This document shows, one piece after another, positions 24,284 to 33,709 of a stretch of DNA of 64,000 nucleotides. Numbering within the stretch: position 1 is the first letter of the stretch; each line of letters starts with the position of its first letter. The stretch comes from Shimia sp049116215. Lineage in GTDB: Bacteria; Pseudomonadota; Alphaproteobacteria; Rhodobacterales; Rhodobacteraceae. A program made the translations under genes and the position numbers. Where the stretch lies: contig NZ_JAGDZB010000001.1 in NCBI RefSeq assembly GCF_049116215.1, positions 620,001 to 684,000 on the forward strand, given 5' to 3'. The notes under the pieces were generated by a model. The model was not told where the DNA came from. It saw nothing but the letters and a program-made list of their open reading frames with translations, and did not search any database.

Positions 24284-25224
24284 CACCCCTTGCGCAGCGC
24301 CTGTGGCGTGGTGGCAAACTCTGCCCGAAACGCCCGCGTCATCGCCGCCGGATCACCATAACCGCTGCGCAGCGCCACCTCCGCGACGCTCAAATCCGTG
24401 TCCACCACCAGCTTGCGTGCCAGATTGAGCCGCAAGCGCCGATACACCACCGCCGGCGTGGCCCCAAGCTCCGCCAACATCCGCGCTGCAAGGAATTTCT
24501 GTGTCACACCTGCCCGGCGCGCCACTTCAGGTAAGGCCAAAGGCTCTTCCAAGTGATCCTGCATCACCGCCAACGCGCGGTTCACCACCCGCCCTGCAGG
24601 CGTCGCCCCACCTTCGTGAGACCGCGCGCTGTCGCGCGTCATGAAGAGCTGCGCCACCTGCAAGGCCAACGCCTGCCCAAAGTCGCGTCCGATCAGATAC
24701 ATCACCAAATCAAACGCCGCCATGGCCCCGGAACAGGTCACCCTCGGCCCATCAATCACAAACCGTTCGCGCTCCGCTATGACATCCGGAAATCGCTCCG
24801 CAAAAGCGGTGAGTTCTTCCCAGTGAATGGTGGCGCGATGCCCCTCCAGCAAGCCTGCTTCCGCCATCAACCAACTGCCCGTGTCCATGCCACAGACCGT
24901 GCCAAACCGCTTGGCCGCCGCCCGCAGGGCGCTCTGCGACTGCCACCCCGCATGGTCCTTAAACCCATACGACGGCATCACCACCAGCATGTCGCCGGAG
25001 GTCTCACTGAGCCGACCATGAGGCGTCACTGGCAACTGACTCGAGCTGTGCACCGCCGTGCCGTCCAGAGACAAAAACGCCCAGTCAAAGAGCGTTTTGC
25101 CCGACAGCGTATTGGCCGCGCGCATCGGTTCCACGGTGTTTGCCAAACAATGGTTGGAAAACCCGTCAAACAGCAGAACCCCAATTTTCTGCGGCACAGC
25201 GGATGTATTTGACCAAATCTGCAT
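24280..25224 (-). CDS. GlxA-family transcriptional regulator (DJ-1/PfpI plus AraC)
   Basis: The product has 314 residues. Residues about 12-180 form a DJ-1/PfpI-like domain (IGVLLFDGFSNHCLANTVEP and the pseudo-active-site FGTVCGMDTGSWLMAEAGLL). Residues about 215-312 form an AraC DNA-binding domain with two helix-turn-helix motifs (LPEVARRAGVTQKFLAARM and VAEVALRSGYGDPAAMTRAF). This architecture is shared with GbdR, CdhR and SouR, which sense glycine betaine, carnitine and sarcosine. It is divergent from an acyl-CoA dehydrogenase with a gap of about 75 bases, so it probably controls that operon. Its ligand is inferred, not seen. Confidence 0.88.
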   Translation of the reverse strand: MQIWSNTSAVPQKIGVLLFDGFSNHCLANTVEPMRAANTLSGKTLFDWAFLSLDGTAVHSSSQLPVTPHGRLSETSGDMLVVMPSYGFKDHAGWQSQSALRAAAKRFGTVCGMDTGSWLMAEAGLLEGHRATIHWEELTAFAERFPDVIAERERFVIDGPRVTCSGAMAAFDLVMYLIGRDFGQALALQVAQLFMTRDSARSHEGGATPAGRVVNRALAVMQDHLEEPLALPEVARRAGVTQKFLAARMLAELGATPAVVYRRLRLNLARKLVVDTDLSVAEVALRSGYGDPAAMTRAFRAEFATTPQALRKGC

Positions 25225-25299
25225 AGTGGAACGCTATTCCCGCATGATCTAGCTGGTCAAGCGCGCTCTGTTGGTGGCAGCCATATGAGGAAGCGTGCC

Positions 25300-26460
25300 A
25301 TGCAGTTTGATCTGACCGAAGAGCAGGAGATGATTGTCTCCACCGTCCGCAGCTTCGTAGAAAATGAGATTTATCCTTATGAAGATGAGGTCGAGCGCAC
25401 AGGTGAAATTCCCGAAGGTCTGGGCGAACAGATCAAACAGAAAGTCATCGACCTTGGTTTTTATGCCTGTAACTTCCCCGAAGAGGTGGGGGGCGCGGGT
25501 CTGAACCACCTTGAGTTCACTCTGGTGGAACGCGAGTTGGGGCGTGGCTCCATGGCGCTCACGCATTTCTTTGGCCGGCCGCAAAACATCCTCATGGCTT
25601 GTGAAGGGGAGCAGAGAGACCGCTATCTGCTGCCTGCTGTGCGCGGCGAACGCATGGACGCTTTGGCCATGACCGAACCCGGCGCCGGGTCCGATGTGCG
25701 CGGAATGAAATGCGCCGCCGTGCGCGATGGTGGCGACTGGGTGATCAACGGCAACAAGCATTTCATCAGCGGCGCGGAACACGCCGACTTCTTCATTGTC
25801 TTTGTCGCCACCGGCGAAGACCAAACCCCAAAAGGCCCCAAAAAGCGCATCACCACCTTCCTTGTGGACCGCGACACACCGGGCTTCACCGTGCGGGACG
25901 GCTACAAATCGGTGAGCCATCGCGGCTACAAAAACATGGTGCTGGAGTTTGACGACTGCCGCCTGCCGGACGCACAAGTTTTGGGAGAGGTCGATGGCGG
26001 TTTTGCAGTGATGAACGAATGGCTCTACGCCACCCGCATCACAGTCGCCGCTTTCTGTGTCGGCCGCGCTCGCCGCGCCTTTGACTATGCACTGGACTAC
26101 GCGGCACAACGTGAGCAATTTGGCCAGCCTATCGGCAGGTTCCAGGGCATCGGTTTTCAAATCGCCGATATGATCACTGAGATCGACGCCGCTGACCTGC
26201 TGACGCTTTCCGCCGCAGCACGCCTTGATCGCGGGTTGCCGTCCAACCGCGAAATTGCCTCCGCCAAGCTCTACGCCACCGAAATGCTCGCCCGCGTGAC
26301 CGACGCGGCGATCCAGATCCACGGCGGCATGGGGTTGATGGACGACTACCCGCTGGAACGCTTCTGGCGCGACGCGCGGGTCGAACGCATTTGGGACGGC
26401 ACCAGCGAAATCCAACGCCACATCATCAGCCGCGACCTGCTGCGGCCATTGGGGGCCTGA
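25300..26460 (+). CDS. Acyl-CoA dehydrogenase family protein
   Basis: The product has 386 residues from the ATG at 25300, which has AGGAAG at 6 bases; an ATG 15 bases earlier lacks a site. The typical pattern is present: FPEEVGGAGLNHLEFTLVER, then AMTEPGAGSDVRGM (FAD/substrate), REQFGQPIGRFQGIGFQIAD, and QIHGGMGLMDDYPLERFWRDAR with WDGTSEIQR at the end. The catalytic Glu should lie in the last 30 residues (GTSEIQ region pattern). It removes hydrogens from an acyl-CoA and passes electrons to ETF. Next to a CoA ligase and a CaiD-like dehydratase it could act on gamma-butyrobetainyl-CoA or a related betaine ester (inference). Confidence 0.9.
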   Translation: MQFDLTEEQEMIVSTVRSFVENEIYPYEDEVERTGEIPEGLGEQIKQKVIDLGFYACNFPEEVGGAGLNHLEFTLVERELGRGSMALTHFFGRPQNILMACEGEQRDRYLLPAVRGERMDALAMTEPGAGSDVRGMKCAAVRDGGDWVINGNKHFISGAEHADFFIVFVATGEDQTPKGPKKRITTFLVDRDTPGFTVRDGYKSVSHRGYKNMVLEFDDCRLPDAQVLGEVDGGFAVMNEWLYATRITVAAFCVGRARRAFDYALDYAAQREQFGQPIGRFQGIGFQIADMITEIDAADLLTLSAAARLDRGLPSNREIASAKLYATEMLARVTDAAIQIHGGMGLMDDYPLERFWRDARVERIWDGTSEIQRHIISRDLLRPLGA

Positions 26461-26526
26461 TGGAAAGCGTTGTGTTGCGCACGCGCCTGCGGCACAACCT
26501 CGACACACCATCGAGAGAGCCGCCCT

Positions 26527-26808
26527 ATGAAACCATCCGTCACCATCACCTATTGTGTGGGCTGCAACTGGCTGCTTCGCGCGGGCTGGATGGCGCAAGA
26601 ACTGCTGTCCACCTTCAAAGACGATCTCGCTGGGGTAACCATTGCCCCAGCCGACGTGCCCGGCACCTACAAGGTCACGGTCGACGACAGGGTGATTTGG
26701 AACCGCAAACGCGACGGTGGATTTCCGGAAGCCAAAGAGCTGAAAAAACGCCTGCGCGATGTGATCGAACCGGACCGCGATTTGGGGCACCTGGACCGCA
26801 GCAATTGA
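26527..26808 (+). CDS. SelT/SelW/SelH family protein (Cys form)
   Basis: The product has 93 residues from the ATG at 26527. The redox motif is CVGCNW at residues 10-15, with cysteines instead of selenocysteine. The thioredoxin-like fold continues through LLSTFKDDLAGVTIAPAD, the GTYKVTVDDRVIWNRKRDGGF sheet region and FPEAKELKKRLRDVI, with the usual RDGGFPEAKELK block of the family. These small proteins are thought to be redox-active; no defined substrate is known. It lies 66 bases after the dehydrogenase. Confidence 0.9.
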   Translation: MKPSVTITYCVGCNWLLRAGWMAQELLSTFKDDLAGVTIAPADVPGTYKVTVDDRVIWNRKRDGGFPEAKELKKRLRDVIEPDRDLGHLDRSN

Positions 26809-26825
26809 ACGCAGCGCCCTGTATC

Positions 26826-26873
26826 GTGGGGGCCAGCCCCCACACCCCCGGAGTATTTGTTGTCAGAAGAAGC
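26826..26873 (+). repeat. Dispersed intergenic repeat, copy 2
   Basis: It begins with the hairpin GTGGGGGC-CA-GCCCCCAC (26826-26843), followed by CCCCCGGAGTATTTGTTG and CAGAAGAAGCC. It lies 17 bases after the SelW-like gene, where it may end transcription. It is the clearest copy of the five. Confidence 0.75.
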
Positions 26874-27049
26874 CATGGATCCGCCCCCCGAAGAGTAGAC
26901 ATTGACCGGGGGGCTTCTCCTGACGCGGCCATCGGCGCTCCCGCCTGTACCGCGTTTTTATCTTTCCGCACCGTGGTTAACAAAGGGTTACCGTTTTTGA
27001 CCAAAAACACCGCTAGTGGCACCACATCTGCTGTCGCGGGGTCCAAGCG

Positions 27050-29077
27050 ATGACCCGTGATCTCTCCCGCTTGATCCGCCCCAAATCCATTGCCGTTGTT
27101 GGCGGCGGTGCCTGGTGCAGCGACGTCATTCGCCAAATTCAAAAGATTGGCTTCAAAGGTGACATTTGGCCCGTGCATCCCAAATCTCGCCAGGTTTTGG
27201 GGCTGACTGCCTATGTCTCAATAGACGCCTTGCCCGAAGCCCCGGACGCAACCTTCATCGGTATCAACCGCCACGCAACACTCCAGATCGTAAAAGATCT
27301 CGTAGCAAAGGGCGCAGGCGGCGCCGTGTGTTTTGCCTCCGGCTTTTCCGAAGCAGCTTCCGAAGATGCCTCCGGTGGTGAATTGCAAGCCGATCTGGTG
27401 GCCGCCGCAGGCAACATGCCAATCCTCGGCCCCAACTGCTACGGCCTGATCAACGCGCTGGACGGCGCCGCCATCTGGCCGGACCAACACGGCTGTAAAC
27501 GTGAAGATAACGGCGTCGCCATCCTCACGCAAAGCTCCAACATCGCGATCAATCTCACCAACCAACAACGCGGCCTGCCCATTGCCTATGTCGCCACCTG
27601 CGGAAACATGGCCCAGCTCAACCAGGCCGACATCGCCTCGGCTTTGCTTGACGACCCGCGCGTCACCGCGCTTGGCTTGCACATCGAAGGCTTCACCAAC
27701 CTGCGCGCCTGGGAGGCGATGGCCGCCAAAGCTTATGCCAAGGGCATCCCCGTTGTGGCCTTGAAAGTGGGCGCCAGCGATGAGGCCCAGTCCGCCACTG
27801 TCAGCCACACTGCCTCTCTTGCAGGTAGCGACGCAGGCGCCAATGCCCTGATCAAGCGCCTCGGTTTTGCCCGCGTACACGACCTGCCGGTGTTTTTGGA
27901 AACCCTGAAACTGCTGCATTTTTCCGGCCCGTTGGCGGTACCTACGCTGGCCTCGATCAGTTGCTCCGGTGGCGAGGCCAGCCTTATGGCCGACACAGCA
28001 CTGAACAGCGGCCTTGCCTTCCCGCCCCTGTCTGAAAGTCAACGCACACATTTGGCCGAAGCCCTCGGCTCAATGGTCGCACTCGCCAACCCGCTGGACT
28101 ACCACACCTATATCTGGCGCGATGCCGATGCGATGGCCGAAGCCTGGTCTGCCATGATGACATCAGAGATTGGCCTGACATTCTCCGTGGTGGATTACCC
28201 GCCGGAAAACCGCTCTGATTGGGACTGTGCCACCGACGCCGCAATCAAAGCGCACAAAACCACAAAACGCCCGATGGCCGTGGTCGCCAGCTTGCCTGAA
28301 CTTCTGCCACCCGACGTGACCCAAACCCTGATCGAAGGCGGTGTGGTGCCCATGCACGGCCTGCGTGAGGCTATCTCTGCCGCCGCCGCCACCACACAAA
28401 TCTCCGCCCCCGAGACCACACCCTTGGCGCTCGCCCCGACCGAACGGCCCCAGACACCTTATGTTCTCACCGAGCATGAGGCCAAAACTGCGCTCGCCAC
28501 CCATGGCCTCACCATTCCACAAAGCATCTGCGTGACCGGCGCCCACGCTCTCACCAAAACCGCAGGAACCCTGACGCCCCCTCTGGTGCTCAAAGGCCAA
28601 GGCATCGCCCATAAAACCGAAGCCGGAGCAGTGAAGCTGAACCTGACCGCCACTGATCTGCCCGACGCAGCTCACGCCATGCCAACCGACAGCTTCCTGA
28701 TCGAGGAAATGGTCGATGACGGCGTCGTTGAGTTGCTTATCGGCGTAACTCACGACCCGGCCCATGGCTTTGTTCTCACCATCGCCGCTGGCGGCACGCT
28801 CACCGAAATATTGTCAGACAGCGCATCGCTCTTAGTTCCGGCCAGCCCAAAATCCATCCGCGCCGCACTGACGTCGCTCAAAATCGCCCCGCTGCTCACC
28901 GGCTATCGCGGCGCGCGCCCTGCCAACATCGACGCCATTCTCCAAGCCATCGACGCGTTGCAAGCCTATGTGCTTGCCAACCTCGACAGCTTGCAAGAGG
29001 CTGAGATCAACCCGCTGATCTGCACACCCACCCGCGCGGTGGCCGCAGATGCGCTGATACGAAAGGACATGTCATGA
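27050..29077 (+). CDS. NDP-forming acyl-CoA synthetase (CoA ligase), fused alpha-beta form
   Basis: The product has 675 residues. The N-terminal CoA-binding domain starts RPKSIAVVGGGAWCSDVIRQ, and the second flavodoxin-like domain carries the phosphohistidine in TVSHTASLAGSDA. The C-terminal ATP-grasp domain (about 465-675) has LVLKGQGIAHKTEAGAVKLN and the swinging SFLIEEMVDDGVVELLIGV. It makes acyl-CoA from acid, CoA and ATP (or GTP), giving ADP and phosphate. It overlaps the following CaiD-like gene by 4 bases. This coupling suggests it activates the same substrate (carnitine, crotonobetaine or similar). Confidence 0.88.
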   Translation: MTRDLSRLIRPKSIAVVGGGAWCSDVIRQIQKIGFKGDIWPVHPKSRQVLGLTAYVSIDALPEAPDATFIGINRHATLQIVKDLVAKGAGGAVCFASGFSEAASEDASGGELQADLVAAAGNMPILGPNCYGLINALDGAAIWPDQHGCKREDNGVAILTQSSNIAINLTNQQRGLPIAYVATCGNMAQLNQADIASALLDDPRVTALGLHIEGFTNLRAWEAMAAKAYAKGIPVVALKVGASDEAQSATVSHTASLAGSDAGANALIKRLGFARVHDLPVFLETLKLLHFSGPLAVPTLASISCSGGEASLMADTALNSGLAFPPLSESQRTHLAEALGSMVALANPLDYHTYIWRDADAMAEAWSAMMTSEIGLTFSVVDYPPENRSDWDCATDAAIKAHKTTKRPMAVVASLPELLPPDVTQTLIEGGVVPMHGLREAISAAAATTQISAPETTPLALAPTERPQTPYVLTEHEAKTALATHGLTIPQSICVTGAHALTKTAGTLTPPLVLKGQGIAHKTEAGAVKLNLTATDLPDAAHAMPTDSFLIEEMVDDGVVELLIGVTHDPAHGFVLTIAAGGTLTEILSDSASLLVPASPKSIRAALTSLKIAPLLTGYRGARPANIDAILQAIDALQAYVLANLDSLQEAEINPLICTPTRAVAADALIRKDMS

Positions 29078-29859
29078 GTGACAGCCCGGTCAAAACCCGC
29101 CGAGACGGCGCCATTCTCGAGGTCACACTCGATCGCCCCAAAGCCAATGCCATTGATCTGGCCACAAGTCGCATCATGGGCGAAGTCTTCCGCGATTTCC
29201 GTGACGATCCGGATCTGCGCGTGGCCATCCTCACCGGCGGGGGAGACAAATTCTTCTGCCCCGGTTGGGACCTGAAAGCGGCCGCCGATGGAGACGCCGT
29301 GGATGGCGACTATGGCGTCGGCGGTTTTGGCGGCTTGCAAGAACTGCGCGACATGAACAAACCGGTGATTGCCGCCGTAAATGGCATCGCCTGCGGCGGT
29401 GGCTTGGAGCTGGCCCTCTCCGCCGACATCATCCTCGCCGCAGATCACGCCAGCTTTGCGCTGCCGGAAATCCGCTCCGGCACCGTGGCGGATGCCGCCT
29501 CGGTAAAACTGCCCAAGCGCATCCCTTACCACATCGCCATGGAGCTCCTACTCACCGGCCGCTGGTTTGACGTCGACGAAGCCCACCGCTGGGGGCTGGT
29601 GAATGAAATCCTACCAGCTGACACACTGATGGACCGCGCCTGGGAACAAGCCCGCTTGCTGGCATCTGGTCCGCCACTGGTCTACGCCGCCATCAAAGAA
29701 ATTGTGCGCGACGCCGAAGACGCCAAGTTCCAGGACGCGATGAACCACATCACCCAACGCCAGCTGCGCAGCGTGGATGTGCTTTATGACAGCGAAGATC
29801 AACTCGAAGGCGCGCGGGCTTTCGCTGAAAAGCGCGACCCTGTCTGGAAAGGCAAATAG
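29074..29859 (+). CDS. caiD: CaiD-like carnitinyl-CoA dehydratase (crotonase family)
   Basis: The product has 261 residues, the same length as E. coli CaiD, and the similarity to that sequence as I recall it runs end to end: RRDGAILEVTLDRPKANAID, FRDDPDLRVAILTGGGDKFF, GWDLKAAADGDA, PVIAAVNGIACGGGLELAL and the C-terminal GARAFAEKRDPVWKGK. CaiD interconverts carnitinyl-CoA and crotonobetainyl-CoA. The oxyanion hole comes from the GGG turn and the GWDLKAA loop. The specific substrate here is inferred from this similarity and from the regulator and CoA ligase next to it. Confidence 0.8.
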   Translation: MSDSPVKTRRDGAILEVTLDRPKANAIDLATSRIMGEVFRDFRDDPDLRVAILTGGGDKFFCPGWDLKAAADGDAVDGDYGVGGFGGLQELRDMNKPVIAAVNGIACGGGLELALSADIILAADHASFALPEIRSGTVADAASVKLPKRIPYHIAMELLLTGRWFDVDEAHRWGLVNEILPADTLMDRAWEQARLLASGPPLVYAAIKEIVRDAEDAKFQDAMNHITQRQLRSVDVLYDSEDQLEGARAFAEKRDPVWKGK

Positions 29860-29964
29860 CCGGGCGCCAGATCTTTAGGCATCAGCCAATCCCCCACGCC
29901 GCTGTGACAATTATTCACTGCCATGGCTCTTGTGCCTGCCTGACCACAGGCGCAGAGTACCCCC

Positions 29965-30822
29965 ATGACCAAGACCCTGCTTTCGCTCGGCCACGGCTAC
30001 ACCGCCCAGGCCCTCGCCACCCGTCTTCTACCGCAAGGCTGGACCATTCTCGGCACTTATCGCGACCCGGCACAAGAGGCCGATTTACGCGCCCAAGGCA
30101 TCACACCGCTGCAGTGGCCGATCAGTTTTGACACCGCGCTCAAAGATGTCACGCATGTGCTGACCTCGATCCGCCCGGACAAAGACGGCGATCCGGTTTT
30201 GCGCCTGGGCAAAGACGCTCTTCAGAATGCCGCGCCCAATCTCGAATGGATCGGCTACCTCTCCACCACAGGGGTTTACGGCGATATGGATGGCGGCTGG
30301 GTCGACGAAGACACCCCGCTTGATCCCGGTGGCCATCGTGGCAAAATGCGCGTATTGGCAGAAGCCGAATGGCAAGCCTTGCCCGAGCTGCCGCTGCACA
30401 TCTTCCGGCTCGCTGGCATCTACGGCCCCGGTCGCGGCCCTTTTGCCAAACTGCGCAACGGCACCGCCCGCCGCATCATCAAAAAAAACCAAGTCTTCTC
30501 CCGCGCCCATGTCGATGACATTGCCCAAGTGCTGGAAGCGTCGATGAAAACTCCGAATGTGGGCCAAATCTACAATGTCTGTGATGACAGCCCGGCCCCG
30601 CCGCAAGACATCCTCGCCTATGCCGCTGAGCTACTCGGCATGGACCCACCGCCGGAAATCCCCTTTGAGGAGGCGGAGATGAGCCCCATGGCGCGCAGCT
30701 TCTATTCCGACAGCAAACGCGTGCGCAATGACCGCATCAAAGAGGAGTTGGGCGTGGTCTTAAAATACCCCAACTACCAAGACGCGCTCAAATCCATGCT
30801 GGACGGAGAAACCGCCCCTTAG
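29965..30822 (+). CDS. NAD-dependent epimerase/dehydratase-like SDR (YeeZ type)
   Basis: The product has 285 residues. The N-terminal nucleotide-binding pattern is SLGHGYTAQALATRLL, a GxGxxxxxLA variant. An IGYLSTTGVYGD strand contains the Thr-Thr/Tyr site and HIFRLAGIYGPGRGPFAKL the extended SDR core, with SRAHVDDIAQV following. The substrate is unknown; members resemble YeeZ. It stands alone between the CoA ligase set and dxs, and its 3' end faces a dispersed repeat. Confidence 0.82.
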   Translation: MTKTLLSLGHGYTAQALATRLLPQGWTILGTYRDPAQEADLRAQGITPLQWPISFDTALKDVTHVLTSIRPDKDGDPVLRLGKDALQNAAPNLEWIGYLSTTGVYGDMDGGWVDEDTPLDPGGHRGKMRVLAEAEWQALPELPLHIFRLAGIYGPGRGPFAKLRNGTARRIIKKNQVFSRAHVDDIAQVLEASMKTPNVGQIYNVCDDSPAPPQDILAYAAELLGMDPPPEIPFEEAEMSPMARSFYSDSKRVRNDRIKEELGVVLKYPNYQDALKSMLDGETAP

Positions 30823-30828
30823 ACTTCA

Positions 30829-30870
30829 GTTGGCCAAAAATATTCCGGGGGCTTGGGGGCTGGCCCCCAC
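30829..30870 (-). repeat. Dispersed intergenic repeat, copy 3
   Basis: In reverse orientation: TTGGCCAAAAATATTCCGGG, then the hairpin GGGGGC-TG-GCCCCC (30855-30868). It sits between the convergent SDR gene and dxs, a place where a two-way terminator is expected. Confidence 0.7.
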
Positions 30871-30882
30871 TCTTACGCAGCC

Positions 30883-32811
30883 TTACGCCCGCTTGCTGTC
30901 CAGCGTTGTGATACCCAGCGCATCCAGCACCTTGGCCTCAATCTGCTCGGCATTCATCGCTGCCACATCATACATCGCCTTCGGACTGGCCTGATCAATG
31001 AACGTGTCCGGCAGCACCATAGAGCGGTACTTCAGCCCACCATCAAACACGCCTTCTTCCGCCAATAGCTGCGCCACATGGCTGCCAAAGCCGCCCACAG
31101 CACCTTCTTCAATGGTGATCAGCGCCTCGTGCTTGGCCGCCAGATCCAGGATCATGTCCCGGTCCAAAGGCTTGGCAAACCGCGCATCTGCAATCGTCGG
31201 GGTGATGCCCCGCGCCGCCAGTGCCTCCGCCGCCTTGCGGGTCTCTTCCAGCCGCGTGCCAAAGGACAACAGCGCCACGCGACTGCCTTCCTGCACCACA
31301 CGGCCTTTGCCGATCTCCAGCACCTCACCGCGTTCCGGCAGCTCAACACCCACGCCTTCGCCACGCGGGTAGCGGAAGGCAATCGGCCCGTCATCATAGG
31401 CCGCCGCTGTGGCCACCATATGTTTCAGCTCAGCTTCATCCGCCGCCGCCATCACCACCATGCCCGGCAGGTTGGCCATAAAGGCGATGTCAAAACTGCC
31501 CGCATGGGTCGCGCCATCGGCGCCAACAAGGCCTGCACGGTCAATTGCAAACCGAACCGGCAGACGTTGGATGGCCACATCGTGCACAACCTGATCATAG
31601 CCACGCTGCAAGAACGTCGAATACATCGCACAGAATGGCTTCATACCCCCTGCTGCCAGAGCGGCAGAGAATGTCACGCCATGCTGTTCGGCAATCGCCA
31701 CGTCAAAACACCGGCTTGGATAGCGTTCGGCAAACAGGTTCAACCCTGTGCCATCTGGCATCGCAGCCGTGACCGCACAAATCCGGCTGTCCTCAGCGGC
31801 TTCTTCCACCAGCGCATTGCCAAACACCGAGGTATAGCTCGGGGCATTCGACGGCGCTTTGTGCTGCTTGCCGGTGGGCACATCAAACTTCGCCGTGGCA
31901 TGGCCTTTGTCGCGTGCAGCTTCGGCAGGGGCATAGCCCTTGCCCTTTTTGGTGATCACATGCAGCAGCACCGGCCCGGTCGCACGCTGGCGCAAGGTGC
32001 GCAGCAACGGCAGCAGTTGGTCCATGTCATGCCCGTCAATCGGCCCCACGTAAGAGAATCCCAACTGCTCAAACAGCGTGCCGCCCACGGTCATACCTTT
32101 GAGCACATCTTTGGCCCGCTTGGCGCCTTCGCGGAACGGTTCCGGCAACAGGCTCACCGCGCCCTTGGCGGCCGACTTCAGCTCCTGAAACGGCTCACCC
32201 GCATAGAGACGGCTGAGATATTCACTCATCGCCCCCACGGGTGGCGCAATCGACATGTCATTGTCGTTCAGGATCACAAACATACGCTTGCCCAGATGAC
32301 CCGCGTTGTTCATCGCCTCATAGGCCATGCCCGCCGTGATCGACCCATCGCCAATCACCGCAATCGCATCGCCTAGCCCACCGTCACATTGCCCACCCAA
32401 GTCACGCGCCACGGCAAAGCCCAACGCGGCGGAAATTGAGGTTGAGCTATGCGCCGCACCAAAAGGGTCAAACACGCTCTCACTGCGCTTGGTGAAACCG
32501 GACAGGCCATCTTCCTGACGCAGAGTGCGAATCCGATCCCGACGGCCGGTCAAAATCTTATGCGGATAACACTGGTGGCCCACATCCCAGACCAACTTGT
32601 CGCGCGGCATGTCAAACACCGCGTGCAGCGCCACGGTCAGTTCCACCACACCCAAACCTGCGCCCAGGTGCCCGCCCGTCTCACTCACCGCGGAAATCGT
32701 TTCAGAGCGCAGCTCATGCGCAATCTGCGTCAACTCACTGTCCGAAAACCGTTTTAGGTCTTCAGGCAAGTTCACTTGATCCAACAATGGGGTCTGGGGT
32801 CTCGCTGACAT
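30883..32811 (-). CDS. dxs: 1-deoxy-D-xylulose-5-phosphate synthase
   Basis: The product has 642 residues. The thiamine diphosphate motif is GDGSITAGMAYEAMNNAG with a later NDNDMSIAPPVG. The pyrimidine-binding and transketolase-like parts include IAEQHGVTFSAALAAGGMKP and the phosphate site RYPRGEGVGVELP. It makes deoxyxylulose 5-phosphate, the first step of the MEP isoprenoid route. It lies 15 bases after ispA; the order xseB-ispA-dxs is common in alphaproteobacteria. Confidence 0.97.
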   Translation of the reverse strand: MSARPQTPLLDQVNLPEDLKRFSDSELTQIAHELRSETISAVSETGGHLGAGLGVVELTVALHAVFDMPRDKLVWDVGHQCYPHKILTGRRDRIRTLRQEDGLSGFTKRSESVFDPFGAAHSSTSISAALGFAVARDLGGQCDGGLGDAIAVIGDGSITAGMAYEAMNNAGHLGKRMFVILNDNDMSIAPPVGAMSEYLSRLYAGEPFQELKSAAKGAVSLLPEPFREGAKRAKDVLKGMTVGGTLFEQLGFSYVGPIDGHDMDQLLPLLRTLRQRATGPVLLHVITKKGKGYAPAEAARDKGHATAKFDVPTGKQHKAPSNAPSYTSVFGNALVEEAAEDSRICAVTAAMPDGTGLNLFAERYPSRCFDVAIAEQHGVTFSAALAAGGMKPFCAMYSTFLQRGYDQVVHDVAIQRLPVRFAIDRAGLVGADGATHAGSFDIAFMANLPGMVVMAAADEAELKHMVATAAAYDDGPIAFRYPRGEGVGVELPERGEVLEIGKGRVVQEGSRVALLSFGTRLEETRKAAEALAARGITPTIADARFAKPLDRDMILDLAAKHEALITIEEGAVGGFGSHVAQLLAEEGVFDGGLKYRSMVLPDTFIDQASPKAMYDVAAMNAEQIEAKVLDALGITTLDSKRA

Positions 32812-32826
32812 AGGCGCGCCTTCCGG

Positions 32827-33696
32827 TTAGCTGTCCCGCGAGATAACGAAACGCGCCGCCTCCCGCAAGGTATCCGCGTCCTTACCGTAAACAGAAAGCG
32901 CGTCACATGCATCCGTCACAAGGTCGCGGGCGCGCTGTTTGGCACCTTCAAGGCCTAACAACGAGACAAAGGTGGCTTTGCCAGCCTCAGCATCTTTGCC
33001 AACAGCCTTGCCAACCTTGGCGGCATCGCCTTCCACATCCAGAATATCATCTGCAATTTGGAACGCCAAACCCAAGTCCAGCGAGTAGCGCATCAACGGT
33101 TCAATATCCGCTTTGCCCATCACCGCGCCTGCCGTGGCCGACCACGCGATCAACGCGCCAGTTTTGCCCGCTTGCAGCCGTGTGATCTCTTGCAACGTCA
33201 AAGGCACCGGCGCAGTTTCTGCCGCGATGTCCAATGCTTGGCCCAACACCATGCCCTGCGCCCCGGCTGCTCGTGCCAACGACACAGTCAACTCTGCACG
33301 CACCGCTGGATCGTCATGACATTCATCCCGGCTCACACACTCAAACGCGAGCGTCTGCAACGCGTCACCCGCCAACACGGCGGTGCACTCATCCCATTTG
33401 ATATGGGTGGTCGGTAGCCCACGGCGCATGTCATCATCATCCATGCAAGGCAGATCATCATGCACCAGCGAATAGGCGTGCATCGCCTCAATTGCCGTTG
33501 CGGGCCAGATCGCCTGTTTGCCATCCACCCCATGCAATCGCGCACTTTCCAGCACCAGAAACGCCCGCAGCCGCTTGCCACCCGCACTGGCGTAACGCAT
33601 GGCCTCCACCACCGGCAAATCGCCAAATGGTTTCATGACTTCAAGCAGATGGGCTTCCACCTGTGTGGCGGTTTCTTTCAGACGTGTCTCAAACAT
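32827..33696 (-). CDS. ispA: Polyprenyl (farnesyl/geranyl) diphosphate synthase
   Basis: The product has 289 residues from the ATG at 33694-33696, the usual IspA start (MFETRLKETA); an upstream ATG nine codons earlier overlaps xseB. The two Asp-rich motifs are DDLPCMDDDDMRRG and DDILDVEGD, which bind Mg-diphosphate. It extends dimethylallyl to farnesyl or similar chains for quinones and cell-wall carriers. There is no clear ribosome binding site, so translation is probably coupled to xseB. Confidence 0.93.
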   Translation of the reverse strand: MFETRLKETATQVEAHLLEVMKPFGDLPVVEAMRYASAGGKRLRAFLVLESARLHGVDGKQAIWPATAIEAMHAYSLVHDDLPCMDDDDMRRGLPTTHIKWDECTAVLAGDALQTLAFECVSRDECHDDPAVRAELTVSLARAAGAQGMVLGQALDIAAETAPVPLTLQEITRLQAGKTGALIAWSATAGAVMGKADIEPLMRYSLDLGLAFQIADDILDVEGDAAKVGKAVGKDAEAGKATFVSLLGLEGAKQRARDLVTDACDALSVYGKDADTLREAARFVISRDS

Positions 33697-33709
33697 CACT
33701 AAGGGACGC

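Noticed and set aside
25249..26790. A 513-residue leftward frame opposite the acyl-CoA dehydrogenase
   Set aside because: It covers a clear dehydrogenase and SelW-like gene on the other strand and shows no recognisable domain.
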